Part shown: positions 1 through 12,869 of the stretch, piece by piece
Numbering within the stretch: the first letter of the stretch is position 1
How the letters are laid out: each line of letters opens with the position of its first letter
Assembly: GCF_041734735.1 (NCBI RefSeq)
Contig: NC_134887.1
Location: 30,840,788 to 30,904,787 of the forward strand
From: Babylonia areolata
Taxonomy: Eukaryota > Mollusca > Gastropoda > Neogastropoda > Buccinidae
Direction of reading: 5' to 3'
Length of the DNA stretch: 64,000 nucleotides
Made by a program: the position numbers and the translations under genes
The notes under the pieces: model-generated
Seen by the model: the letters and a program-made list of their open reading frames with translations, nothing else
Told to the model about the DNA's origin: nothing
The model's database searches: none

Positions 1-451
1 GGGTGTAAATTTGGGCTGGTTTAGTCCCAGCTTTAGACTGAGACTTCGTATTGTCCGGGTCCATACATAGCTACAAACGCCGTTTAGTCTCAGACAACTC
101 ATATAGTCCCAGACTTTCCGTATTGTCCCTGTCCATACATCAGGCCCCTGGTTTGTGTCTGTTGGTTTGCAATTTTTTTAAAAATTATTTTTTAAACTTT
201 ATAACTGTTATTTATTTTCCTTTTGTCCGATGATAAATGAGAATCATACTATTTACTAATCAAAAAAAGAAAAAAAAAAAGCAAAAAAAAGCTGATACCA
301 GTTTGTAATACAAGTGTTGTCTGTTTTGGTTTTTTTTTGTTTGTTCTTTATTCTGTCATACTCATAGTTTGCTTTCTGTTGTTGGCAAGGTGAGTGTGTG
401 CATGCATGCGTGCATGCGTGTGTGTTCCTGTTCTCTCCACACCACACTCAC

Positions 452-2524
452 TTCAACGTCCTCCTCCTCGGCTCTCTTGGCCTGGGCGATGCTCTGGGAC
501 TCTCGCAGGTCCGACTCGAGGCCGTCGATCTTGTAGCGCTGCTCCAGGATGATGTTGCGGCACTCGTACAGGTCCTTCTCCAGGTGGTTCATGTCCCGCA
601 GGCTCCTCTCCATGTTCTCCACCCCCAGCGCCATGCTGCCACCACACACCACAGGGTCAAGGTCAGGCATGTCTACCGGGTACCCTCTAAATTTGGCTTT
701 TTCAGGAACACACACACACACATTAGAAACAGGGATGATGGGCGCAATAGTCAAGTGGTTAAAGCGTTAAGACTTTCAATCTGAGGGTCCCAGGTTCGAA
801 TCTCAGTAACGGTGCCTGGTGGGTAAAGGGTGGAGAATTTTCCAATCTCCAAGGCTCAACATATGTGCAGACCTGTTTGTGCCTGAACCCCCCTTCGTGT
901 GTATACTCAAACAGAAGATCAAATACGTTAAAGATCTTGTAATCAATGTCAGCATTCAGTGGGTTATGGAAACAAGAACATACCCAGCATGCACACCCTC
1001 GAAAACAAACTATGGCTGCCTACATGGCGGGATAAAAATGGTCATACGCATAAAATCCCACTTGTGTACATACGAGGGAACATGGGAGTTGCAGTCCATG
1101 AAGAAGAAGAATCGGGGACAGGCTATTATTTTTCAGGAGCATCTCAGCAAACATACAACAGTTGTCTGACAGCTAGAAGCAATAGTTGAAAAAATGGAAA
1201 AACATGTTCAAGAAGTCGGTGCTTATCCGCATGCGCATTGGTCTTGCCGAAGTTACTTTGCCAGTGATGGAAATTGAGTGGACTTTCACAAAATAGCTTC
1301 GATACTGTTCGGACAGTTCTGGCTTTTCACAAAGTGGCTTCAGTAATATTCGGCAGCATTTCCGTAAGTCTTAACAAAGTGGCTTCAGTAATATTCGGCA
1401 GCATTTCCGTAAGTCTTAACAAAGTGTCTTCAGCAATGGTTGGAAAGCCATCTAAGGCTACACTTGTACCCACTAGATACTTCAGAAAAAAAATGTTACA
1501 GTGGGATTTTCTTATTTTCCAGAACATGCAGCAAATATCTATATTACCGGGACACCCTGTCCATTTTATCAATTTTTCGGGACAAATACGGCCCCACCCT
1601 CAGTAATGGTAGGCAAGCCTGCAAGTTTCTCAAAGAGGTGTCACTGCCTTCTGACAAATCTATGGTAAACCACATCTACTAGGAAGATGTCTGACCAGCA
1701 GCATAACCCAGTATGCTTAGTCAGGCCTTGAGTGCATGCATATTATTATATGTAGTTGTGTACCATGATTTCTTCTACAGAATTTGACCAGAGGACAATC
1801 CTTTTGTTGCCGTGGGTTCTTTTTCAGTGTGTGGAGTGTGTACTGCACACAGGACTTCAGTTTGTCATCTTACCTGAATAACAGCTGACTAGCTGCTCAG
1901 TTTGATTTTTCCAGTCAATTAAACTTGGGAGGAAGGGCAAGACCAGGATTCTAACCGGGTAACCCAGGCTCTCACGGACACTGTACTGGCAGATAAGCGT
2001 CATAACCATTCTGCCGCCTTACACAACACACAGTGAATATAGGCAAATACGGTCAAGAAGGAAGGAATTCTGTTCCATTATTACCGATGCTTATAATAAA
2101 ACTACAGTGCTCCGCCATAGTCCAAACTGTAAGTGATTCACAAACACAGTCATATGCACAACTGGCTGGCTAGCTGGGTAGAGCTGACTGACAGCTGCCT
2201 TTAGGTGCTCATCATTTATTTCCTGTGTCATTGTCAGACTTCAGTCACATGCGTGTGCACACACATATGTAAGAGAGAATTTTTCTACAGAATTTTGCCA
2301 GGGACCACTCTTTTATTGTTACTCTTCTATGTGCCATGAGTGTATGCTGCACATGAGACCTCAGTTTATCATCTTATCCAAATGACAAGTTCCCAGGCCA
2401 CCACTCAAGGTGGGGGAGTGAAAACCCTGGTCCATACAGGAATCAAATCCATGGACATTCTCCTCCCTGTCGGGCACGTGTCAAATAGACTTCTAGTACT
2501 AACTTTCACATTTAAATGTTATTG

Positions 2525-2571
<47 letters not shown>

Positions 2572-5500
2572 AGAGGATGGGGGCAGAGAGTGGTATAGTG
2601 AGTTGAAGGAAACAGGATGGGGGAGTTGTATCAAATATGAATTACAGAAAATCACGTAATGGGCTTTGTGAAAGGGTAGCTGTTAACTTAGCAAGGTATG
2701 CAAGTGATAATGAATGTAAAAGGTAAAAAAACAAATAAAAGTTCTAAACGACACACTTTCGTCATGCAAATCAAAGGAAACAAACCTCTTTGTCTCAGTA
2801 TCACTTTGTGCACAGATTCTGATTCAGACGCAAACTCTGCTATCATTTTTTAACATAATTTGTCCTTCTAAATGTTTATCATTTTGCCATGGGTGTTTTC
2901 CCAAAGCTTTGTCATCATGTATTATATATCCATTCAAAACTTTTTCCAGTTCACGTTGGGAGAAAAAAAAAGAAAAGAAAGAAAAAAAAAAAGACTGACA
3001 AAGACACTGTTCCAGATTGTGCAAGCACACAATGTGCGGGTGTGTGGAGTGATGACCTAGAGGTAATGCGTCCGCCTAGGAAGTGAGAGAATCTGAGCGC
3101 GCTGGTTCGAATCATGGCTCAGCCGCCGATATTTTCTCCCCCTGCACTAGACTTTGAGTGGTGGTCTGGAGGCTAGTCATTCGGATGAGACAATAAACTG
3201 AGGTCCCGTGTGCAACATGCACTTAGTGCATGTAAAAGAACCCATGGCAACAAAAGGGTTGTTCCTGACAAAATTACGTAGAAAAATCCACTTCAACAGG
3301 AAAAAACAAATAAAACTGCACGCAGGAAAAAATACAAAAAAAAAAAGGTGGCGCTGTTGTGTATCGACGCGCTCTCCCTGGGGAGAGCAGCCTGAATTTC
3401 ACACAGAGAAATCTGTTGTGACAAAAAGAGAAATACAATACAATTATGTACTCACTTTTCCAGTTTGTCTTCATAAAATTTCTTCATTTTCTGGCTCACA
3501 GCTTGCAGTTCTTCATGTCTGAAACAGAAAAAAAACAAAACATTCTGCAGGTGCAACAGCTTCATGGACACAGCACAAGGCATTCAATCTCAAGAGCTCT
3601 GGGTTCCAATCTCTGCCTTATCTAATGGGTCAAGAGTGGGGATTGATTTTCCAGTCTCCCAGTTCTTCTTCTTCTTCTGCGTTCATGGGCTTCAACTCCC
3701 ACGTTCACTCATATATACGCGAGTGGGCTTTTTACGTGTATGACTGTTTTTACCCCGCCATGTAGGCAGCCATACTCCGTTTTCGGGGGTGTGCATGCTG
3801 GGTATGTTCTTGTTTCCATAACCCACCGAACGCTGACATGGATTACAGGATCTTTAACGTGCATATTTGATCTTATGCTTGCATATACACACGAAGGGGG
3901 TTCAGGCACTGGCAGGTCTGCACATATGTTGACCTGGGAGATCGTAAAAATCTCCACCCATTACCCACCAGGCGCTGACACCGTGATTTGAACCCGGGAC
4001 CCTCAGATCGAAAGTCCAACACTTTAACCATTCGGCTATGGCTCCCGTCGTCTACCAGGTCAACATATCATTGTGCAGAACTGACACTGTGTTAAACTTT
4101 TATATGTAAACACACATGCAGATAACAAATATGTATGTTATGGTACAGTATGACACCCAAATGTACGTTAAGGATCCCCCAAACCATGTCAGTGTCTGGT
4201 CGATCATGGAAACAGGATCATTCCCAGTGTGCATGTCTCGTAGAGGTCTCCATGCAGTGTGTGTGCTTTTGGGTGGGTGTTCAATGTGTGTGTGTGTGTG
4301 TGTGTGCATGAGTGCGTGTGTGTGGCTGTGATCTGGCTGCATGAGTGTGTGTATGTGTGTGTGTGTGTTGTGTGTGTGTGTGCGCACGCGCATACATAGG
4401 CGAATTTTGTGCTTGTTCTGTGTGATCGCTAACATTTGTAACCTGCATTACTGTCTTTGTGTGTATACTTCCCCCTCTGAATGTGCACCATTATGCACCG
4501 CTGTACATGTATTGACTGGTGTAGTCTTATTCTTGTTCTTGTTCCTTATAGTCCAGCCGACCGCACAGGGCCATATCCGGACAAATGCAAATGCTCAACC
4601 TTGTCAACACAAAACTGTCACATTTACAAAAAAAAAAAACAAAAAAAAAAAACAACCCACAAAGACAAAGCCACAAAACAGTTCATGATACAGTATCCCA
4701 CCCATTTAGCTCCTCATGGCAAATAAGACCAGGCCATGCTGAGGATGCCACATATTCCGCTTAATTTATCATCCCCAGATTACAAAAAAATTGTAAAAAA
4801 GGGAAAAAAACAATACTTCAAAACCAAACAAAAAATACATACAAAAGGCCATATTGGCAAATAACACTGCAGAATGGGCAACTAGTGCCCACCCCAGTGT
4901 TTACATCTCACTACCTATCGTCAGAGCAAAACAGCACAGATAGTACATCAGAGAAAAAAGTGTTAAGACGAATGGACTGGGAAGGCAGAAAACAGAGACA
5001 ACAGTGAAGATAGAAAAAAGGCAGAAACAGTGACAGAAAAGAGGAAAGTTCTAGCACAAAATTTCCAGAAGGCGGGTATGCTGTTTATACTGAAAGACAC
5101 CCAGCATCCCCACAGGGGAGGACTGATGTAGTCTACATGCAGTGTTTCATGGGAGGCACTTAAAGCCTCTTTCTTTCAACCCCTCAAGCAGGTGTGGTGT
5201 AGTGTATATGGACCTGTCCGCACACTCTGACACCTACTTGAAAGCGGACACTGTTCAATTCAGTACAAAAACACTTTATCAATCCACATGGAAGTTAACA
5301 TGTGCAAACACAGGCTCGTTGTAGACACCAATATAAAAATGAACATGCGCACCATAAAAGACATTAAAACAAGTCAAACAAGAACTCACAGTAGCTGGCG
5401 ATAAGACTAAAAACAAACCACACACCCACCCACGCCCGCACATGCATAAAGACAATCTGGTACTGAACAACAATGTATAAAAACAGTAAAACATCTAGCA

Positions 5501-5610
5501 AATAAAACATATATGTTTAAAACCACAAACATGTTTGGACAATAAGGTATTGTACAACAATGTAAACAAATAAAAACATTCAACAAATAGATCGTGTATA
5601 AATGTAACAT

Positions 5611-5642
<32 letters not shown>

Positions 5643-7056
5643 GCACACACACTCCACTGTTGTCATCACTCACGCGTCAGCCTGTTCCTGCAGCTGGGCC
5701 TGTGTGTGCTCCAGCGCAGACCTGAGGGAGGTCTCCGCCTGCTGGGCAGCCGACAGCTGATCCTGCAGGTCCTGGGTCTGTCGGCTTATCGCCTCCTTCG
5801 TCAGCACCACCTCCTGGAGGGCTGGGGAGGGGGAGGGGGCGAGGGGGCAGACACATGGCGAACCACGGAGATCAATAAACAAGAATATTATCATAGAAAA
5901 AAGAAAAAAAGAAAAAAACATTTTATTTTAACACTTTGTATCCCATCAGTGCAGCAGTACCCCATTGGTGCAGCAGTACTGCAGTTTGTACCCCATCAGT
6001 ACTGCAGGTTGCAATCCCATCAGTGCAGCAGTACTGCAGTTTCTGTAGACCAGCACTAAGAACCAACAAAAACAAACAAGCAAAAAAAAGCCCACAAAAA
6101 AAAGCCCACACCCACTTTGTACTGTATCAGTGAAGCTGCACTGCAAGATTCAAGATTCAATATGATTTATTCATATAGGCCAAGGCCCCTTATGAAGGGG
6201 TATGTGAACAGAATACAATGAAAAACAAAGAGAAACAAAAACAGAACAACAACAACAACAAAAAATAACTCACATAATACAACATACATAGAAACTGCAC
6301 TACAGTTTCTGTGAAGCAGCCCTACAACAGCTAGGCGCACTGTCCAAGCCATTCTTCATACACAGAAAGCCACACATCATTACCAATGACAACCCAGTCC
6401 CATTTGAAAACACTGGTAAACATTACATGAGGCTAAAGCAGACAAGCTTAAAGCACACAGTCTGAACACAACTGATTGAGGTGTAAAACTGAACATGGAG
6501 GGGAAGACAAGAGAGAGAGAGGGGGGGAGGGAGGGAGAGGGGTAAAGAGAGGGGAAGAGAGAGAAACAGTGAGGAGGACAGAGAGGGAAGACAAAAGAGA
6601 GAGGGGGAGAAGGAGGGAGAGGAGCAGAGGGGGGGGAGAAACAAGAGTGGGAAAAAGAGGGAAGACAAAAGAGAGAGGGGGGGAGGGAGGGAGAGGGGCA
6701 GAGAGGGGGGAGAGAGAAACAGAGAGGGGGAAAGAGAGGGAAGAGAGAGGGGGAGAGGGGCAGAGAGAAGGGAGAGAGAGGAAGGGAGAGGGAGAGTGGA
6801 ACAGACAGGGGGGAAAGAGAGGGGAAGACAAGAGAGAGGGGGTGGGAGGGACAGGGGCAGAGAGAGGGGAAGAGAGAGGGGAGAGAGAGAGGGAGAGGCA
6901 GGGGGAAGAGAGAGGGGAGAGAGGGAGAGGGACAGAGGGAGAGGCCGGAGGAATAGAGATGGGTAGAGAGAGGGGAAGAGGGAGAAGGAGAGACAGGGGT
7001 AGAGAGAGGGGAAGAGGGAGAGGGAGAGACAAGGGGGAGAGAGAGGAGAGAGAGGG

Positions 7057-7104
<48 letters not shown>

Positions 7105-7909
7105 AAGACACAGAGAGAGGGAGGAAGAGGGAGAGACAGGGGGAAGAGACAGGGGAAGAGACAGGGTAGAGAGAGGGGAAGAGAGACGGAGAGAGAGAGA
7201 CAGGGTAGAGAGAGGGGAAGAGAGGGAGAGAGACAGGGTAGAGATAGAGGGAGAGACAGGGTAGAGAGAGAGGAAGAGAGACAGGGAGAGACAGGGTGAA
7301 GACAGGGTAGAAAGAGGGGAAGAGATGGAGAGACAGGGGGAAGAGAGAGAGGGAGAGACAGGGCAGAGAGTGGGGAAGACAGAGGGAGAGACAGGGGGAA
7401 GAGAGAGGGAGAGACAGGGGGAAGAGAGAAAGGGAGAGACAGGGTAGAGAGTGGGGTAGAGAGAGAGGAAGAGACAGGGGGAAGAGAGAGAGGGAGAGAC
7501 AGGGTAGAGAGTGGGGAAGAGAGGGAGAGACAGGGGGAAGAGAGAGAGGGAGAGACAGGGTAGAGAGTGGGGAAGAGAGAGGGGAAGAGACAGGGGGAAG
7601 AGAGAGAGACAGGGTAGAGAGAGGGGAAGAGAGAGAGAGACAGAGGGAAGAGAGAGAGGGAGAGACAGGGGTACAGACAGGGGGAAGAGAGAGGGGGAGA
7701 GACAGGGAGAAGAGAGAGAGAGGGAGAGATGGGGGTAGAGAGAGGGGAAGAGAGAGAGACAGGGGGAAGAGAGAGGGGAGAGAGAGGGAGGGAGAGAGGG
7801 GAGAGAGAGAAGAAGAAAGAGGGGAGAGAGAAAGGAGGGGAGAGAGAGGGAGAGAAAGGGAAAGACAGAGAGGGGAGAGGGAGGGAAAGAGAGGGAGAGA
7901 GAAAGGGGA

Positions 7910-7958
<49 letters not shown>

Positions 7959-10900
7959 AAGACTGACAGACAGCAGTGGGTCCCACACACCTTTCCTGGT
8001 GGCAAACAGCTCCGAGTTCAGCTCCACCATGCGTCCTGTGGCCGTCAGCAGGTCGGTAGAGGACACAGAGTACAGCTTCTCCAGCTGTAACACACACACC
8101 ACCATACAATACAATGCCCACTAACTACAGTAATACACTACATACTCCACTCCCCAGCCCAACATCACGACACAGTTCAGTACAGTTACTCAAGGAGGTG
8201 TCACAGTGTTCAGACAAAGCCGCATACGCTACACAACATCTGCAAAGCAGACGCCTGACCAGTGGGGAAGGTGGCAGAATGGTTAAGACGCCAATACAGA
8301 GAGTCCGTCAGGGTCTGAGTTCGAATCCCGCTCTCACCCTTTCTCCCAAGATTGACTGGAAAATCGAACTGAGCGTCAAATCATTTGTATGAAACGATAA
8401 ACTGAGGTCCCATGTGCAGCACGCACTTGAAGCACTGAAAAAGAACCCATGGCAACACAGAGTGTTGTCCTCTGGCAAAATTCTGTAGAAGAAATCCACT
8501 ACGATAGCCACACAAATATCTATGCATGCACTCTAGGCCCGACAAAGCGCGCTGGGTCATGCTGCTGGTGAGGCATCTGCCTAGCAGATGTGGTGTAGCT
8601 ATATGGATTTGTCCAAATGCAGTGACGTCTCATTCTAAACTGAAGTGTATATGGACTCCAGAAGCATGAAAATGAAGTTTTGTTCGACCGATTAAATCAA
8701 CAATTCTCCAAGACCACTGATTTTCGCCGTTTTAGGGAACCACCCTGTTGTTTTTTTCTGCAGTGGTCTCATGTAGACCTGGTCCAGGGGAGTTGTAGCA
8801 TGCATGTAGCTGTGGGGTAGAATGAGTTCTTCTTCTTCTTTTATTCATGGAATGGAACACCCACGTTCACCCGTACTTACACAAGTCTATGACCGTTTTT
8901 ACCCGGCCATGTAGGCAGCCATACACCGTTTCCCTGGGTGTGCATGCTGGGTATGTTTTTGCTTCCATAACCCACCAAACTCTAAAAACATGCGCGGTTC
9001 AGGCACAAGGCAGTGTGCACATATGCTGACCTGGGAGATAGGGAAAAATCTCCACCGTTTACCACCATGCGCCGTTACCCAGATTCGAACCCGGGACCCT
9101 CAGATTGAAAGTCCTAGGCTTTAACCACTCAGCTATTGCGCCTGTCGGCAGAATGAGTGAAAAAATCCAACAAGAAATAAAACAAAACAAAAAACATAGA
9201 GAGAGAGAGAGAGAGAGGACAGAACGAAGACAGAGGGAGGGTGGGTCTGTGGGCAGGTACCTCAGCCAGGTTGGTGGTGTGGACGGCCATGGTGCTCTTC
9301 AGGCCCTCCATCTCCTCCTGGAGGCGCGCCTTGTCCTGCAGCAGGGTCTGCACCTCTGTCTGCCGCGCCTCCTCCTCCTCTTTCCTCACCCACGTCTGGA
9401 CACAGGGGGAGGGCAGGGGGTAAGGTTTCTCTGAGTGTGTGTGTGTGTGTGTGCATGCTTGTGCGTGCACATGTGTGTGTGTGCGTGTGCGCAGGTGAAC
9501 CGTGTGTGATTGCATGTGTGTGTGCATAATTGTGTCTCAGTGTGTGATTCTGTATGCCTGTGTGTGTTTGTATGTCTCTATCCATTTGTGTGTGTGTGTG
9601 TGTGTGTGTGTGGTAAGGTATATTGTGGTGTGTCATGCCTGTGTGTTGAAAGGCACTGCACTTAATACCCCAGTCCAAGATAACTTTTATATAAGGTATC
9701 CAAACTACAGACTATCAACTTTGAACATGATTGACTTCTTTCACTTTCAGCATGTTATTTCTCTACTAGTCTAGTCTAGTACTGTAGTTGCCAATGTTAA
9801 AGTTTAGCATACACACGTATGATACAATCGAATCTGGGTGACAAAATCAACCCGTTTTGTTAACATGTATGATTAAGACCACAAAGAATTTGTTCACGAT
9901 GATAAAGGAAGACCTGATGTGTTCCCAACCTACCAAAGAGAGCTGTACCTGGAGAAATCATTCATTCCACCAAGGCAATTTTCTGCATATATTCTTTACT
10001 GATATAACGTACACAGGGTTCCCACAGACACGAACATGTTTTTGTTTTGTTCATTTATTTCTTCTTCTTTCTTTTTTTTTTTTAAAAAAAAAAAAATGCA
10101 TTAGGGTCTTTGTTGAATGGCACTTGTCAAGGGTTTTATTAAAATTCCAAGACTTTTCCAGACCATGAAGGCCAAAACATAATTTTCCAGGACTTTTCCA
10201 GCACTGGAAATGGTTCTCTTGTTTTTCCAAGACTTGTCCACACTTCCACGACTCGGTGCAAACCCTGCATACAACCAAAATCATAATCTTGTTTCTGTGT
10301 GCTTCTGTCATATTTTCATACAAGCTTCACGAACACCAGGAACGAGTCTTACCTTGTTAGCAATGGAATCCCTGAGGGACTGGTTTTCGCTGGCCAAAGC
10401 GATGATCTTTTTGTGCATCTGCTGGTAGGCAGAGTGGATCTTTTCCTGTTAACAAACACACACACACACTCTCAGAGTTATTTCACATCTGCAGGTTTAA
10501 AAACCATTACCACCACTGCAGCTGAAAAGCAAAAAAACAACAACAAAAAACAAAAAACAAAAAAAAACAAAAAAACAACAACAAACAAACAAACAAACCC
10601 CAAAACAAACACAGAATTTGAATTTATTTTAAATCACCAGCTGCTGTGGTGCAGTGGTGAGCTGCCTCACGGAACGACAACTGGGAGGACATGGGTTCGT
10701 GTCCAAACAGAGGTGAGATTTTTTTCTGCCTATGGACAGCTTCTTCCCAGACAGATACATAGTTGAGAGCTCTGCTCAAATTTCTGGACCTACACAGCAG
10801 GTGTCTCTATCAGGAAGCGTAGAGTACAGCCTTGTCAAGTAGTCCCCAGCTTATATGGACTTCCACAGCAACATCCTCCTCCTCCTCATTCATCAGGTTG

Positions 10901-12822
10901 AAATTTCTCTTGTTCACTTATCCTTTCCCTTCTTCTCATTGTATTTGTTTTGTTGTGTATCTTATACTTGCTGACTTATCCCAGTGGTTTTGTCACCCCA
11001 GTCACATCCACAGGATACTGAGACCATTAAGACAAACAGTGACACTTGCTAACACACAACTAACACCTGGGCTCAATAACATCTACAAATTTTATTTATC
11101 TTGCTCATCATCAGTCTTACAGGCAGTTAGCTCCATAATCCCACACATACAGGCAAAATAATTTGGGTCTTTTGAGGGAGAAAAAAAGAGAAGAGAATAA
11201 AAAGGAAGGAATGTGAAATCATGTGTTTTTTTAACAGTCCGATCACACACACCCAAATCAAACTGAACTGGACTATGGCTACCTCGCAATGTGGTCTGAT
11301 ACGGTTAACATTCCAATGAGGCAGTGCTGAGATGTCTGAATTCATTCCCTGCAGCCAGTGGTTGGCATTTTCTAGCTGATGCTGACAGGCCATAGGTAGA
11401 TGTATGTGACAAAAATTTTGATGCAGATAAGTCAATATAAAATACAGGCTGTGAGTGTGATAGTCGGCACAGGGATAGTCTCTGAAGGCCAACTAACCCC
11501 CAAGGCTGCAGCACCAGGAGCCAGGGCTAATCTTGCCTGAGAGGCATTGTCCTTCACAAAAAAAAAACCTAACCTGCAAATGACTTCCCATTGCAGTGGA
11601 GAAACCATTGATTATACAGCTCTCACGTTGCTGCTGGCCCAACTGTGAGCATATGTCAATCTCTGATACAATTCTAACATTGGCCCCCATACAGTGGATA
11701 GTGTCTTGCCAAAGTTACATCCCTACTCTCTCGGCCAAGACCACTGGTCAACTCACCTGCTTGCTGGCCGTGGTCTGCAGGTCAGAGAAAAGTTCCCGCA
11801 TTTCATTCAACTCTTCCTGCTGCTCTCGCACCAGCTGCTGGGCACGCTCGAACTGATGCCGGTAACTGTCGCTCTCCTGGCTCCTCTTCAGCTCTTCCAC
11901 CTGAGGAGTCAACAGTCAGACAGTCACAGATGTTTAGTGTTTAGCAAGAATCACCATCTGAGGAGTGAACAGTCAGACAGTCACAGATGTTTAGTGTTTA
12001 GCAAGAATCACCATCTGAGGAGTGAACAATCAGTCACAGATGTTTAGTGTTTAGCAAGAATCGCCATCTGAGGAGTGAACAATCAGTCACAGATGTTTAG
12101 TGTTTAGCAAGAATCACCATCTGAGGAGTGAACAATCAGACAGTCACAGATGTTTAGTGTTTAGCAAGAATCACCACCTGAGGAGTGAACAATCAGTCAC
12201 AGATGTTTAGTGTTTAGCAAGAATCACCATCTGAGGAGTGAACAGTCAGACAGTCACAGATGTTTAGTGTTTAGCAAGAATCACCACCTGAGGAGTGAAC
12301 AATCAGACAGTCACAGATGTTTAGTGTTTAGCAAGAATCACCATCTGAGGAGTGAACAATCAGACAGTCACAGATGTTTAGTGTTTAGCAAGAATCACCA
12401 TCTGAGGAGTCAACAATGAGACAGTCACAGGATGTTTACTGTTTAGCAAAAAAGCAGTAATGACGACCGATTCCATCAGGTATCACTGCATCATGACCTC
12501 ACTGTACACAGAACATACCCTTCTATTCACTGACAAAGTGTTTAACTTGACCCAGTGACTGCTGAACCCTGGTGAAAGGAGATCAGTGTGGCATCAGTTT
12601 GAAAGACAGACACTACTTTCTGTGTACTTTTCAATGGTGTCACTAATGTTGCTCAAAAAATGTCCGGTATTCCCATGAGGAAGAAGTCCAACAGAGCCGC
12701 GACTTTATCTCGACTTGTAAGCTCCGTCTTACTGTGGTAACAGCCCTTCACTGACATGAATACTCATCAGCAGCAGTCATAGGATTAAATGCCTGCACTC
12801 ATTTGTAAATACACAAGCCCAC

Positions 12823-12869
<47 letters not shown>

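Noticed and set aside
741-820. tRNA gene-like A- and B-boxes (here and in other SINE heads)
   Set aside because: Each belongs to a dispersed SINE with a common body and tail; none folds as an intact tRNA with an acceptor stem.
6380-8121. Three overlapping minus-strand ORFs of 541-563 codons and plus ORFs of similar style
   Set aside because: They are Ser/Pro/Leu or Arg/Glu/Gly strings produced by the polypurine/polypyrimidine tract, open in several frames at once. Only the exon at 7991-8084 is real.
11305-11514. Minus-strand ORF that might be an extra exon of the coiled-coil gene
   Set aside because: No heptad pattern or acceptor/donor pair in a fitting phase; the flanking exons already join in phase without it.
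12210-12419. ORF of SKNHHLRSEQSDSHRCLVF repeats
   Set aside because: Reverse reading of the 57/53-base array next to an exon.
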